Shown here: positions 35,203 to 45,851 of the stretch, piece by piece | Position numbering within the stretch: the first letter of the stretch is position 1 | How the letters are laid out: the number at the start of each line of letters is the position of its first letter | Translations under genes and position numbers: made by a program | Notes under the pieces: model-generated | The model's database searches: none | The model's input: the letters and a program-made list of their open reading frames with translations, nothing else | What the model was told of the DNA's origin: nothing | Assembly (NCBI RefSeq): GCF_020736845.1 | Contig: NZ_JAFFQR010000064.1 | Coordinates: forward strand, 186,001-250,000 | Source: Paenibacillus farraposensis | GTDB taxonomy: Bacteria > Bacillota > Bacilli > Paenibacillales > Paenibacillaceae | Reading direction: 5' to 3' | Length of the DNA: 64,000 nucleotides

Positions 35203-36966
35203 ATGAAAAACTTGAAGTGGAGCACAATGTCCTTTTTTGGTAAAAATCTATTGATCTCATTTGTCAACATTGTATTGATCGGTGCTATTCTCATCACATC
35301 CAGCTACATACTTCAAAAGAATATTCTAATCACACAGCTGCAAGATCAAGTTAAAATGTTGACCAAGAAATGGGCAAATGATGTTGACAAAGCAAAAGTA
35401 CAACAGGCATTAAACGAAAGAGATTACAATGGTCCTGTTCAACGGGATTTGCGCAAATTTCTCGATTCGATTCACACGCTTTATCCCAATGTTGCCCAAG
35501 CGTACATATTCGGCACCGAGTTACAACAAGGCAAGCAAACCTCCATTATTGGCGTTCCGTCCAACTTAGTCCAGTCTTTCCGGAATTCAAAACTGAATAT
35601 AGGCGATATGTATACGCTCTCTGACGCAAATGTAAAAGCTATAAATGATATGCTTGAATCCAAAGAATCGGCGTTAAGCGACTTCTACACTGACGAATTT
35701 GGTACATGGACAACCATTGCTTATCCGCTTACAGATGAAAGCGGCAAAATCACAAGTGCGCTTTACTTTGACGTAGACGCCAGTTCTGTACCAAAAGGAC
35801 TTCATGAGCTGGTTGTATATGGTATTTCCCTGCTCGTTCTATTCCTTGCGTTCTTCCTGACGATTCAATATTTTCTGGTAAAACGCATCCTCTCCCCGAT
35901 TCGTTCCTTAATGAAGGGGATTGAGGAAGTCAGCGAGGGAAATTTGAATGTAAACATCAAAACAGGTCTGGACGACCTTGGCATCATCAATCAAAAGTTT
36001 AATACGATGATCAAACGTATTAACGATACAATGGTAAAAGTACAGGATACGACACAAGAAGTGACCGAATCAGCCAATCAATTGCTAAATATAAGCGAAC
36101 AAAACAGCACAAATACAAATGTCATTAACAACAATATGAAAGAAATTTCCCGAGGAATTGAAGCACAAACTCAAGCGGCAATTGAAAGTTCCCGGGCCAT
36201 GAATGAAATGTCTACAGTTGTTCAGACCATTGCCGGAAGCTCCTCTTCTGTAGCCGATGAAGCTTATTCTATGGAAAAACGTTCTGTTGAGGGGAATCAG
36301 GTCGTACAAAAGGTTTCGGCCCAAATGGATTCCATTTCCAATTCAATGGAGAAAACCTTTGCCTCTATCAACGCACTGCAAAGCCGTTCCAATGAAATCA
36401 GTAATATCGTAAGCATCATCACTGGCATCGCCAGCCAAACCAACCTGCTGGCACTGAACGCCTCGATCGAAGCTGCCAGAGTGGGCGAGGAAGGTAAAGG
36501 CTTCGCTGTCGTCGCCGGAGAGGTTCGCAATCTGGCTGAACAATCTCAAGAGTCCGCCAGACAAATCGCCGAGCTGATTGAGGAAATTCAAAAAGAAATT
36601 GAGCAAACCGTAGAAGGTGTAAATCTCGGCTCAAAGGAAGTCCAAATTGGACTGGAAGTTACCAAACAGGCGGGTGAAATGTTCTCGGAGATTTTAAATG
36701 CCGCCAACAAAGTATCGTCGCAAATTCAAGAAGTATCCAGTGCAACGGAACAGATTTCAGCCAGTACGCAGGAAATGACCGCAACCTCTGACGAGTTGTC
36801 CTCTACCATCAGTAAAACATCTGACAGCAGCAAACAAATTGAGCAAACGATCGAAGAACAAGCCCAATCCATGGTTTCCATCGTGGAAGCCTCTGACAAG
36901 CTGTCGTCGATGTCTCGCGATCTGAAGGAACTCATTACATTCTTTAAAGTCAACCGGAAAGCCTAA
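35203..36966 (+). CDS. Methyl-accepting chemotaxis protein
   Basis: A 587-residue chemoreceptor. First membrane helix about residues 14-37, an extracellular sensor domain of about 160 residues, second helix about 205-226, HAMP domain about 227-280 and a long coiled-coil signalling domain. The hairpin tip carries [20 protein letters not shown] and [20 protein letters not shown], the CheA/CheW contact. AAAGGAGAAG precedes the ATG. The ligand is unknown; the downstream gan locus reads towards it and need not be linked. Confidence 0.95.
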   Translation: MKNLKWSTMSFFGKNLLISFVNIVLIGAILITSSYILQKNILITQLQDQVKMLTKKWANDVDKAKVQQALNERDYNGPVQRDLRKFLDSIHTLYPNVAQAYIFGTELQQGKQTSIIGVPSNLVQSFRNSKLNIGDMYTLSDANVKAINDMLESKESALSDFYTDEFGTWTTIAYPLTDESGKITSALYFDVDASSVPKGLHELVVYGISLLVLFLAFFLTIQYFLVKRILSPIRSLMKGIEEVSEGNLNVNIKTGLDDLGIINQKFNTMIKRINDTMVKVQDTTQEVTESANQLLNISEQNSTNTNVINNNMKEISRGIEAQTQAAIESSRAMNEMSTVVQTIAGSSSSVADEAYSMEKRSVEGNQVVQKVSAQMDSISNSMEKTFASINALQSRSNEISNIVSIITGIASQTNLLALNASIEAARVGEEGKGFAVVAGEVRNLAEQSQESARQIAELIEEIQKEIEQTVEGVNLGSKEVQIGLEVTKQAGEMFSEILNAANKVSSQIQEVSSATEQISASTQEMTATSDELSSTISKTSDSSKQIEQTIEEQAQSMVSIVEASDKLSSMSRDLKELITFFKVNRKA

Positions 36967-36997
36967 AGCTCCGGCTTATCCATAGTCCAACGATAAA

Positions 36998-37037
36998 TAA
37001 CCTCTAATCTGCATGCTGTGCAGATTAGAGGTTATTT
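36998..37037. terminator. Bidirectional terminator
   Basis: AACCTCTAATCTGCA and TGCAGATTAGAGGTT form a 15-base-pair stem followed by ATTTGATATTTT, between the convergent chemoreceptor and galactanase genes. Confidence 0.88.
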
Positions 37038-37055
37038 GATATTTTCGTTATTCGC

Positions 37056-38108
37056 CTAGTTTATAAATCCTTCCAGCGCCGAGGTTGGCTTGCCGTCAGG
37101 CTGCCAAGCACCTTTGTTGTAGCCATGATTATAGCCAGGGGTTGCTGCCGGCTCCCAATAAAATACCCCTACACCTTTGCCGGCCCCGATATTCCGGACC
37201 TTCGTTTTGATCGCGGTAATAAACGCCTTGGAAGCTGCGGGTTCATTGTAATCCATTCCGATTTCACTAATGACAATCCCTTTTCCATATTTGGCAATGA
37301 GATTATTGGCATTGATCAACGTCTGATCCACCTTGCCCTGCCAGTCAGAAGGAGACGGATACAAAGAAAACCCGATGAGGTCAAACTTCGCTCCATTGTC
37401 AATCAGTCCGCCAATATTCCAATTTAAAACAGAACCGTTATCCCCGTTAGCCAAATGCACGATCGTCTTGGTGCTGCTGCTTACCGATTTTACAGCATTA
37501 TTGCCCGTGTTCACGAGCCATGCATAGTTTTTCATATTCAGTGAGGCTTTGCCGTCATCCCAGAGCATTCCATTGTTCGTCTCGTTGCCGATTTGCACCC
37601 AGTCTGGGGTCACACCCTTGCTTTTCATTGTGTTCATAACATAAACCGTGTGGGACCATACTGCATCCATCAGTTGTGTAAAGTTAAAATTGCGCCATGC
37701 GTAAGGCTTGTTCTGCTGTCCGGGATCAGCCCACGAATCGCTATAATGCAGGGTCAGCATAACGCTCATGCCCAGTTTTTTGGCTCGCTGTGCCAGTTCT
37801 GCCGCCTTCTCAGCATTCATATAACCGCTCGCATAATCATTCATATTAGGGTTTACCCATACACGGATACGTACCGAATTAATCTGGTAATCGTCTCGCA
37901 ATATTTGCAGCACATCCCGACGGGTCCCTTTTTTATCCTTCCAGGTCATGCCTTGTGCTTCCATCCCTGCAACCCAGCTTATATCAGCTCCCTTGGCAAA
38001 AGCAGGGGCGGCCGAAGCCGTCCCCACCCCCGTAGAGCTGAGTGGATACCAAAGACTCGATAACAAAAGCAACACCGCAAATAATATCATCCGTTTACTT
38101 GTTTTCAT
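37056..38108 (-). CDS. ganB: Secreted endo-beta-1,4-galactanase (GH53)
   Basis: A 350-residue protein with a signal peptide (residues 1-34, ending in ASA). The GH53 barrel has the acid/base Glu in WVQIGNETNNG (about 173) and the nucleophile Glu in IVISEIGMDY (about 281). It cuts the galactan side chains of pectin (type I arabinogalactan) outside the cell. It is the last gene of the galactan locus, after the GH42 gene, as in Bacillus ganSPQAB. Confidence 0.95.
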   Translation of the reverse strand: MKTSKRMILFAVLLLLSSLWYPLSSTGVGTASAAPAFAKGADISWVAGMEAQGMTWKDKKGTRRDVLQILRDDYQINSVRIRVWVNPNMNDYASGYMNAEKAAELAQRAKKLGMSVMLTLHYSDSWADPGQQNKPYAWRNFNFTQLMDAVWSHTVYVMNTMKSKGVTPDWVQIGNETNNGMLWDDGKASLNMKNYAWLVNTGNNAVKSVSSSTKTIVHLANGDNGSVLNWNIGGLIDNGAKFDLIGFSLYPSPSDWQGKVDQTLINANNLIAKYGKGIVISEIGMDYNEPAASKAFITAIKTKVRNIGAGKGVGVFYWEPAATPGYNHGYNKGAWQPDGKPTSALEGFIN

Positions 38109-38197
38109 AAGTCATCTCCGATCTGAATTTTGTAATCCTCATTCTCCTCTGCCCTATTCCGGAGTCTTTCGATAAAAAAAACGACCGCCACTGAAGC

Positions 38198-40297
38198 TTA
38201 AACGATGGCCGGTTTATGACGGTCTCTCTTTAGAACCTTGACAGCATAGTCCTGCAATTGTACTTTACCGTCTTCAATCACACGATCTTCCAGCATATCC
38301 TCGTAGCTACGTCCATCCAGCACAATCTCTTGCTGCTTATGCGTAAAATTCATGATAAAAATATAATCGTGCACTCCATCAGTACGAATCGCCGTATTTA
38401 CGCCATGCGGCAACTTCACATCAAGCGCTTTGCTGATCCCTGCACGATCAATTACGCTTTGGTAAAAATGACTGTGGAACGGTCCGATGTTGCGTGAAGC
38501 GATGTAGTAAGCTTTTCCATGTCCCAGGCGGTTTACCGTCAAGGCCGGGCGGCCTGTATAAAAGTCCGAGCCATATACAGCCAGTACTTCGGCACCTTCT
38601 GTATGAATAAGATCACATAGTTCTATAGCCCCATACTCACCTTGCAGATTCAGCTCATTGCCCGCAACCGGTATTATCCGGTTGCGATCGTGATCATGAA
38701 GCCCGTCTATTTCTTCCGACCAAATGCCCAGCGTCTTGCGAAGCGGCCCCGGGAAGCCTCCAAGGAAGCACAAATCATGTTCATCCACAATGCCGGACCA
38801 ATAGGTTGCGACAAAAATGCCACCGTTTTCAACAAACTTTTGTATTCGCTCGCCCACACCGCTACGTACCATATACAGCATTGGAGCTACCACAAGTTTG
38901 TACCTGGAAAAATCCGCATCCATAGGAATGACATCCACAGGCACCCCTTGCTCCCACAAGGCCAAATAATGTGCTTCGGCGGTTTCCTCATATTTTACGC
39001 CTTTATTTCGCGGCCCATGTGAGTCGTTGACTCCCCAGCGGTTCTCCCAGTCAAAAATGACTGCGGCCTCCGCGGGTACAGATGTACCGATCACCTCCTC
39101 CAGTTTTTCCAGCGTATTGCCGACCTCCGTCACATCTCCGAATACCCGGGTGTGTTCATGCCCGACGTGATCGACGACTGCACCGTGCAGCTTTTCACTT
39201 GAACCGCGGCTTTTCCGCCACTGAAAATATTGAACTGTGTCTGACCCATGTGCAACAGCCTGTAAAGACGATAGCAAATGCATTCGTGGCCGTTTCAGCT
39301 TGCTAACCTCTTGCCAGTTCGTCAAGCTCGGCGTACTTTCCATGAGCATCCAAGGCTGGCCCCCCTTAATTGAACGAATAATATCGTGCATCATGGCCAC
39401 TTTCGCAGCCTGACGGCTCTCATCTCCTCCGCGATCATGCCACGTCGGATAGCTGTCCCAGGATATAACATCCAGCAGATCGGCAAACTTCCAGTAATTC
39501 AGTCCTTCAAAAAACTCCATCAGATTGGTCGCGACCGGAAGCGCAGGGTTTACTGTCTTAAGCGGTACAATCTCATGTTTGATAAAATCTGCGGTCTGAT
39601 CGGTCACAAACCGTCTCCAGTCCAAATTCATGGCATGGACCTGCGTTTCACCGTGAGGGGCCGGAGATTCGACCTGGCTCCAATTGGTAACCGTATGACT
39701 CCAGAAGGCCGTCCACCAGGCGTGATTAAGTTTGTCCAGCGTACCGTATTTATCCTGCAGCCAGGTGCGGAATGCATTCTGACAATAATCGCAGTGGCAT
39801 TCCCCGCCAAATTCATTGGAAATATGCCAGCCAATGACTGCTGGATGATTGGCATAGCGCTCAGCCAGCTTTATATTCATAACGCGTACTTTTTCCCGGT
39901 ATACAGGGGACGTAAAGCAGTGATTATGGCGGAACCCGTGCAGGTTGCGGACACGGTTAGACTCTACACGCAGCACCTCAGGATACTTTTGTGACATCCA
40001 GGCAGGTCTGGCTCCGCTTGGAGTAGCCAAAAATGCATAAATTCCATTCTCGGCAAACGAATCCAGGATGCGGTCCAGCCATTCAAACGTGAATACGCCT
40101 TCCTCAGGCTCCAATGAAACCCATGAGAAAATACCGACAGACATCACGTTGCATTTAGCCAGTTTCATCAACCGGATATCTTCTTCGAGCACCTCGGGAT
40201 ATTGCTGCCATTGCTCAGGGTTATAATCCGCACCGTGCAGCATGCGTGGAACTCGCTCACTAATTGGCGGATACTTGATTATGTTCTGGTGTGTCAC
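38198..40297 (-). CDS. ganA: Beta-galactosidase (GH42)
   Basis: A 699-residue cytoplasmic enzyme. ISNEFGGECHCDYC holds the acid/base Glu (about 158) with two of the zinc-site Cys; WMLMESTPSLTNW holds the nucleophile Glu (about 316). A trimerisation domain and a C-terminal beta domain follow. It hydrolyses imported galacto-oligosaccharides. No signal peptide. It lies between the permease genes and the galactanase gene. Confidence 0.95.
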   Translation of the reverse strand: MTHQNIIKYPPISERVPRMLHGADYNPEQWQQYPEVLEEDIRLMKLAKCNVMSVGIFSWVSLEPEEGVFTFEWLDRILDSFAENGIYAFLATPSGARPAWMSQKYPEVLRVESNRVRNLHGFRHNHCFTSPVYREKVRVMNIKLAERYANHPAVIGWHISNEFGGECHCDYCQNAFRTWLQDKYGTLDKLNHAWWTAFWSHTVTNWSQVESPAPHGETQVHAMNLDWRRFVTDQTADFIKHEIVPLKTVNPALPVATNLMEFFEGLNYWKFADLLDVISWDSYPTWHDRGGDESRQAAKVAMMHDIIRSIKGGQPWMLMESTPSLTNWQEVSKLKRPRMHLLSSLQAVAHGSDTVQYFQWRKSRGSSEKLHGAVVDHVGHEHTRVFGDVTEVGNTLEKLEEVIGTSVPAEAAVIFDWENRWGVNDSHGPRNKGVKYEETAEAHYLALWEQGVPVDVIPMDADFSRYKLVVAPMLYMVRSGVGERIQKFVENGGIFVATYWSGIVDEHDLCFLGGFPGPLRKTLGIWSEEIDGLHDHDRNRIIPVAGNELNLQGEYGAIELCDLIHTEGAEVLAVYGSDFYTGRPALTVNRLGHGKAYYIASRNIGPFHSHFYQSVIDRAGISKALDVKLPHGVNTAIRTDGVHDYIFIMNFTHKQQEIVLDGRSYEDMLEDRVIEDGKVQLQDYAVKVLKRDRHKPAIV

Positions 40298-40327
40298 TGT
40301 AAATCATCTCCTTTAATCCATTGTGGT

Positions 40328-41206
40328 TTACTCCTTGACAGAACCGAGCGTCATACCTTTAACAAAATACTTTTGTAAAAATGGATACACAATAAGAATA
40401 GGCGCTGCACCAATGAAAATTTGTGCTGCATTCACCGTGGTTTGCGAAAGCAATTCCATTTCTTTGGGACTCATACTCATGGAGCTCATGTCTTTCTGAA
40501 TAATGACCGTTTGCAGGAAGGCCGCGAGCGGATAATCCTTGGCATGGCTCAAATAGAGCAGGCCGTCAAACCATGAGTTCCAGTGGAACACCATGCTGAA
40601 TAGCGCAATTGTCGCAATAGATGGCATGGATATCGGCAAATATATACGAAACAAAGTCCGAAAATGGCCGGCCCCGTCGATCAGTGCAGCCTCCTCCATC
40701 TCCTTGGGGATGCCCCTGAAAAAGTTCAACATGAGAATGACCAGAAATGTATTGACCGCGCCTGGCAAAACAAGTACCCAAAAGCTGTCCATGAGATGAA
40801 TCTTTTGAATAACCATATAAAACGGAACCAGACCACCGTTGAAAATCATACTGAATACGAACAGCCATGAATATACATTTCGGCTGCGGAACACAGATGT
40901 TTCTTTGGAAAGCGGATAAGCAGCCAGGAAGGTAATCAGCAGCGTCAAACCGGTTCCCAGTACAGTACGACAAACAGAAACCCAGATGGAGTGCAGAAAA
41001 ATCGGATTATTTATCGTCTTCTTGTAGGCCTCTAATGAAAATTGCACCGGCCACAGTCCAACCAGATTGGCGTCTGCTGCTGATTTGGCGCTAAATGATA
41101 CCGCCAATACATGAATCAGCGGAATGATGCACATGATGGACAACAGTACGAGCAAACCAATATTAAATACATTGAAGATGCGATATGTCGTTGTTTTATG
41201 ATACAT
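40328..41206 (-). CDS. Sugar ABC transporter permease (second)
   Basis: A 292-residue MalG-type permease with six membrane helices. The EAA loop reads EEAALIDGAGHFRTLFRIYLP, which docks the ATPase. It is of the LplC/YtcP group. It follows the other permease by 27 bases. Together they should import galacto-oligosaccharides; no ATPase gene is nearby, so a shared MsmX-type ATPase is likely (inference from related systems). Confidence 0.9.
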   Translation of the reverse strand: MYHKTTTYRIFNVFNIGLLVLLSIMCIIPLIHVLAVSFSAKSAADANLVGLWPVQFSLEAYKKTINNPIFLHSIWVSVCRTVLGTGLTLLITFLAAYPLSKETSVFRSRNVYSWLFVFSMIFNGGLVPFYMVIQKIHLMDSFWVLVLPGAVNTFLVILMLNFFRGIPKEMEEAALIDGAGHFRTLFRIYLPISMPSIATIALFSMVFHWNSWFDGLLYLSHAKDYPLAAFLQTVIIQKDMSSMSMSPKEMELLSQTTVNAAQIFIGAAPILIVYPFLQKYFVKGMTLGSVKE

Positions 41207-41233
41207 GACTCTCCCTCTTTCAGCCTTGTGGAA

Positions 41234-42124
41234 TCAAAATATGCGGTAGCCTGCCCATTTGTATGCAAGCCGATAGGATATCAGAATGAGAATCATGCTG
41301 ATCACAGACTTGAACAATCCGATAGCGGTAGCAAAGCCCATTTCCCCGTTAATCAACGCTGTCCGATACACGAACGTGTCAATGATATCGCCTTTTTGGT
41401 ATACAAGCGGGTTGTAAAGGTTGAAAATCTGGTCAAAGCCAGCATTTAGAACATTGCCGAGTGAAAGTGTACCCACAACAACAACCATCGGAATCAGCGA
41501 AGGCACAGTAATATGGAGCGTCTGTTTCCAGCGGCTTGCCCCGTCCATCTCTGCCGCTTCATAGAGCGAAGGATTGATACCGGCAAGTGCAGCGAGAAAA
41601 ACGATAGTATTGTAGCCAAACTCCTTCCATATATCGGATACGATAACCATAAAGCGAAACCAGTTATTGTCCCCCAGAAAAAAGATGGGCTGAATTCCAA
41701 AGCTGCCAAGAATACGGTTCAAGAAACCATCTGTAGCGAGCAGATCAATCAGAATTCCACCCAGGATGACCCACGAAAGAAAGTGTGGCAGATAAACCAG
41801 TGTCTGAATGGTCCGCTGAAGTCCGATTTTGCGAATTTCATTCAGCAGAATAGCAAAAACGAACGGAACCAGCAGATTGAAAAACATCTTGAGTACCGCG
41901 ATAATCAGCGTATTCCAGACGACCTGAAGACTGTCCTCCCGTTCAAACAAAAAACGGAAGTTATCCAGTCCAACCCACTCGGAGCCGGTTATTCCCAGCC
42001 ACGGTTTGTAATTTTGGAAGGCCATCACGATGCCGCCCATTGGAATGTAGCTGAATACAATCAAAAAAATGATGGCTGGTAGCAGCATGATATGAAATGG
42101 CCACGTACGTTGCAGACTTCTCAT
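41234..42124 (-). CDS. Sugar ABC transporter permease (first)
   Basis: A 296-residue MalF-type permease of the LplB group with six membrane helices and the EAA loop YEAAEMDGASRWKQTLHITVP. The ATG at 42124 is chosen because AGGAGGAACTGCA precedes it. It lies 240 bases after the solute-binding protein gene with a terminator between. Confidence 0.9.
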   Translation of the reverse strand: MRSLQRTWPFHIMLLPAIIFLIVFSYIPMGGIVMAFQNYKPWLGITGSEWVGLDNFRFLFEREDSLQVVWNTLIIAVLKMFFNLLVPFVFAILLNEIRKIGLQRTIQTLVYLPHFLSWVILGGILIDLLATDGFLNRILGSFGIQPIFFLGDNNWFRFMVIVSDIWKEFGYNTIVFLAALAGINPSLYEAAEMDGASRWKQTLHITVPSLIPMVVVVGTLSLGNVLNAGFDQIFNLYNPLVYQKGDIIDTFVYRTALINGEMGFATAIGLFKSVISMILILISYRLAYKWAGYRIF

Positions 42125-42312
42125 TGCAGTTCCTCCTGTAGCTCTCTTGGTATACTTCAATTATAGAAGCGTTCCTACTAACGCAACAGTTCAAAAAACC
42201 AACATACATGGCACAAAAGCAATCATTTTTTTAGCCTTCATGCGAATAAAAGTGCATTTCCAACCATAAATGATAGCGTATTCATTTTGAGTTCACTCCA
42301 GTGATTTGCACT

Positions 42313-42344
42313 AAAAAAGCTGCCCGTTTGGGGACAGCTTTTTT
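42313..42344 (-). terminator. Terminator between binding protein and permease genes
   Basis: AAAAAAGCTG.CCC / GGG.CAGCTTTTTT form a strong hairpin with T on the minus strand directly after the binding-protein gene. Partial termination here would give more binding protein than permease. Confidence 0.85.
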
Positions 42345-42361
42345 AAGCATTTTAGCTATTT

Positions 42362-44044
42362 TTACTTTTCGACGCTTTTATACCATTCATTCACTTCTTT
42401 TGTAATCTGTTCGCCTCCGCCATTCTTCCATGTCTGCACAAAGGTATCAAAGGCCGAAATCGGCTGTTTGCCATAAATAATTTCATTGAAGGTCTGGTTC
42501 TCAATCTTATCCAGATAGTCCTTTTTAGCCTTCATGGTTGGCGTAGTTGGCCCTGTGAACTGATCTTTCATGGAGATGTCCTTCTGTTCCATCAACACTT
42601 TGGCAGCCGCAGGAGTATCTTTACCGTAGTTAACCATAACATCCTTCTCCAGACGGGTTTTCGCTTCCCCGCCGTTAGCCAAGCTTAACAAAGCTTTCAT
42701 TTGAGCATCAGGTATGCGCGCACCATCACGAACCAGCAAATAACGAACAGAGTTTACATAACCGCCTGGTATTTTGTCGATCGACAGCAACTTTCCGCTC
42801 GTATCCAGATCATAATCGTAGCCTTTAAACAGCCCGTTCGACAAATCTCCATCCGGTTTGGCATTGGCAAAGTGATCAAACAAGTAATTTTCATAGGTAA
42901 AAAAAGCTTCAGGATGCTGCATTTGTTTGTTGATCAGTACGACACCATTGGTGTATTGAGTTCCATGGCGCATGGCTTTGTTGTCAGGCCCTACTGGAAT
43001 CTTGATCGGCTTCCATACGGCGCTCTTCACATTTTTCACCGTATCCTGGAGCGGCCAGCCGCTCATCCAGTATGGACCTGGTATGATGCCTGCTGTTCCT
43101 GCGACTGCAGGCTCTGACGTTTTATTCTCATCCCACAAGGCGGCCTCCTGAGGAATGTATCCCTTTTTGAGCCACTCGCTCAGCTTTTGCAGACCCGGCT
43201 TCATGCCAGACTGCACGGAACCATACTCCAGGCTGCCGTCAGCACCTTTGTTCCATTGTTGCGGGAGTGTGCCATAGGCCCCGAAAATCCAGGACGGGTC
43301 TCCCATCCAAGTGTTCATGGACGTTTTGAAGCCAATGCTGAGCGGAATCACTTTGCCCGGAGCCAGCCCGTCCGGATTTTTATTTTTAAAGGCATCCATC
43401 ACTTTTTCCAGTTCATCCATCGTCCGAGGAGCCTTCATGCCGAGCTTATCCAGCCAATCTTGCCGCACCCACAGCACATAATCATGGTTATAGGCGAAAT
43501 CGAGTACAGGAATACCCATTTTTTTGCCGTCCCGGCTATACTGATTCCATACACTCGTATCCTGATTTATCGCCTGCTTCCAGGAATCCGAAGCGTATTT
43601 ATCGAACAACGGACCGGCCTCGGCAAACATGCCGGAATCAATCATATCCTGCGCTAGCTGCTCATTCTCTGTACCCAGTACTACGACGTCCGGCATCTCC
43701 TGACCGGAGGACATAGCCAAGCGGAGCTTTGTAGCAAATGCACCATTCGTATCCGTGACAGACCAGAGTGATTTTATATTAATCCCGAATTTCTCTTTAG
43801 CCCATTTGGTCGCCACGTTATTTTCGATCGATTCGCTATTTTTAAACTTCAAAGCGGGATCTACACCCCATACAGTAGATATGGTGACTTCCGGATTATA
43901 TTTTTCTTTGTATACGTTTTCAGTTTTAGTTGTGCTGCTTGCACCATCACCATTTCCCGTTCCCGAGCAGCCGGCAAGACCAGCTCCTAAAAATATAGTT
44001 GCGGCGAGCAACGACAACAGCTTTTTTTTCGAATGAACTCGCAT
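42362..44044 (-). CDS. Sugar-binding lipoprotein of the ABC transporter
   Basis: A 560-residue family 1 solute-binding protein. Lipobox LAGC with the lipidated Cys at 26 after a basic, hydrophobic signal. The long form (over 500 residues) is typical of the YtcQ/LplA group that partners LplB/YtcP permeases. By position it should bind galactan oligosaccharides. The ATG at 44044 has GAGGGGG upstream. It lies between the two-component genes and the permeases. Confidence 0.92.
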   Translation of the reverse strand: MRVHSKKKLLSLLAATIFLGAGLAGCSGTGNGDGASSTTKTENVYKEKYNPEVTISTVWGVDPALKFKNSESIENNVATKWAKEKFGINIKSLWSVTDTNGAFATKLRLAMSSGQEMPDVVVLGTENEQLAQDMIDSGMFAEAGPLFDKYASDSWKQAINQDTSVWNQYSRDGKKMGIPVLDFAYNHDYVLWVRQDWLDKLGMKAPRTMDELEKVMDAFKNKNPDGLAPGKVIPLSIGFKTSMNTWMGDPSWIFGAYGTLPQQWNKGADGSLEYGSVQSGMKPGLQKLSEWLKKGYIPQEAALWDENKTSEPAVAGTAGIIPGPYWMSGWPLQDTVKNVKSAVWKPIKIPVGPDNKAMRHGTQYTNGVVLINKQMQHPEAFFTYENYLFDHFANAKPDGDLSNGLFKGYDYDLDTSGKLLSIDKIPGGYVNSVRYLLVRDGARIPDAQMKALLSLANGGEAKTRLEKDVMVNYGKDTPAAAKVLMEQKDISMKDQFTGPTTPTMKAKKDYLDKIENQTFNEIIYGKQPISAFDTFVQTWKNGGGEQITKEVNEWYKSVEK

Positions 44045-44182
44045 ATTGTTCCCCCTCAGAAAAATCATTTTCTATTCTTTTATTATAAGAGGGCTTTTCT
44101 ACGTAGCCTATGTCACAAAATAAATATTTCTGCACCTTTCTCAACTGATCCTTATTGATCCTGTCTTTTGCTGGTACGGTCC

Positions 44183-45808
44183 TTACTGGTCCCGAAATTC
44201 GTGCGGCGTCATTCCGTAATGTTTTCTAAACATCTTACTGAAATACTGGGGATTCTGATAGCCCAGCTCGGTTGTAATTTCATATATTTTCTTGTTGGAA
44301 TCCTTCAGCAAATAGAGCGCCCGCTCCATTCTCATTCGGATGATATAATCGCCCAGGCCTTCTCCGGTTTCAGCCTTATAGATTTTGGACAAATAGACTG
44401 GATGGAGATAAACCTGATCGGCAATCGTCTTTACAGACAGCTCCTGGCCTTTATCCTGGGAGATCAGCTCTTGAACCTGCTTGACCACGTAACTTTTGGC
44501 GTTTTGCTCACTTGCAGACCATTCTGACTTCAGCTTGTTCATCATCGAGAACACCCATTCCTTAAGGCTGGAGAACGATTGAACTATTTTTTGCGCATGC
44601 AGCGGGTCAAAGCCTGATTGGTCCATCTGCGTAATGAAGCGTCCTTGCTTGTGAGCCGTGTACATAAATGCGCTCGTTACCGTGATAAACAGCTCGTATA
44701 AATGTTCGCGGGTATAGCCCGCTTCTTCTATCTTGCCAAAGACGCGGTTTATCTTTGCTTCGGCTTCCTCCCATTGCCTGGACTCCAGAAGATGGGTCAG
44801 TGCAGGATGCACATACAGACCTTCCAGCAACTTGGCTGAATTATGAGGCTGCTCTATCTGTTCTTCTATATATAGCAATGTATGCATCCCCTCCTGTTGA
44901 TTCCAATACAAGGATCTGATCCCTGTCTGATATACCGCAGGCAACTCGTTTGGAAACATAAATCCGCCGGTTACTGTGACGTAAATTTCCCCTTTTAAGT
45001 AATTGCTCACATTTTTCCGAAAGGTCTCAATCGTTGCCCGTAAAAGATGCTTCTGCTCGTCCTCGCTCCGATCCGCAAGCAAATTCCAATTTTCTTCTAT
45101 TAATACAATGAGACAATCATGCGGCGCTTTACAGTGCCAAACGTAAAAATCGGGTGCAAACACTTCTTCAGCAATATTCCCAATTGCATACTCGATTAGC
45201 GATACAGAGTGGTAATCCATATCGGAAAAATGCTTGCCCAGCTGAATAAGGAGCATACGGGCACACTGTCCTGTGCGCAGCATAATTTCGTATTGTGACA
45301 GCTTGTCCTCTATTACTTGTACAGACAGATGCCGTCCAAGCACCAAATCTTGCATCAGATAGGTGCGCAGCACACCAAAATCGGTTCGGCGGCTGTACTG
45401 TAATTGATGAACCTTGTCAAAGGCTTCCCACTCTTCCTTTAGCGAATCCATAGCGGCGGACACACATTTCAAAAACTCCTCATCATCTACCGGTTTTAAT
45501 ATGTAATCAAAAGCCTTGAGCTGGAGCGCTTTTTTAGCATATTCAAAATCGGCATAACCTGTGAGCAGCAAACATCGGATGTGGGGCCATCGCTCATTCA
45601 CCTCCACAATCAGCTCAAGTCCTGTCATACCGGGCATGCGAATATCCGTAACCAGAATATCAATGTCACAGGCATCCAGCACATCAATTGCCGCTAAGGA
45701 GGAGGCTGCCTGATGAACCCTCTCAATGCCCAGCACGTCCCATGGAATAGTGGCTGCCAGGCTTTCTGTTACATAGATCTCATCATCTACCAGTAATATC
45801 TGAACCAT
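44183..45808 (-). CDS. Response regulator with AraC-type DNA-binding domain (YesN-like)
   Basis: A 541-residue regulator. Receiver domain residues 1-120 with the phosphate-accepting Asp 55 (ILVTDIRMPGM). A central region of unknown fold follows. The C-terminal 100 residues contain two AraC-type helix-turn-helix units (TIADQVYLHPVYLSKIYK, ITTELGYQNPQYFSKMFRKH). The ATG at 45808 follows GGAGGGCCCG. Coupled to the kinase gene upstream. It should activate the transport and gan genes. Confidence 0.93.
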   Translation of the reverse strand: MVQILLVDDEIYVTESLAATIPWDVLGIERVHQAASSLAAIDVLDACDIDILVTDIRMPGMTGLELIVEVNERWPHIRCLLLTGYADFEYAKKALQLKAFDYILKPVDDEEFLKCVSAAMDSLKEEWEAFDKVHQLQYSRRTDFGVLRTYLMQDLVLGRHLSVQVIEDKLSQYEIMLRTGQCARMLLIQLGKHFSDMDYHSVSLIEYAIGNIAEEVFAPDFYVWHCKAPHDCLIVLIEENWNLLADRSEDEQKHLLRATIETFRKNVSNYLKGEIYVTVTGGFMFPNELPAVYQTGIRSLYWNQQEGMHTLLYIEEQIEQPHNSAKLLEGLYVHPALTHLLESRQWEEAEAKINRVFGKIEEAGYTREHLYELFITVTSAFMYTAHKQGRFITQMDQSGFDPLHAQKIVQSFSSLKEWVFSMMNKLKSEWSASEQNAKSYVVKQVQELISQDKGQELSVKTIADQVYLHPVYLSKIYKAETGEGLGDYIIRMRMERALYLLKDSNKKIYEITTELGYQNPQYFSKMFRKHYGMTPHEFRDQ

Positions 45809-45851
45809 CGGGCCCTCCATGTTTACCATATTCGAATTTGACAAAGATCAG

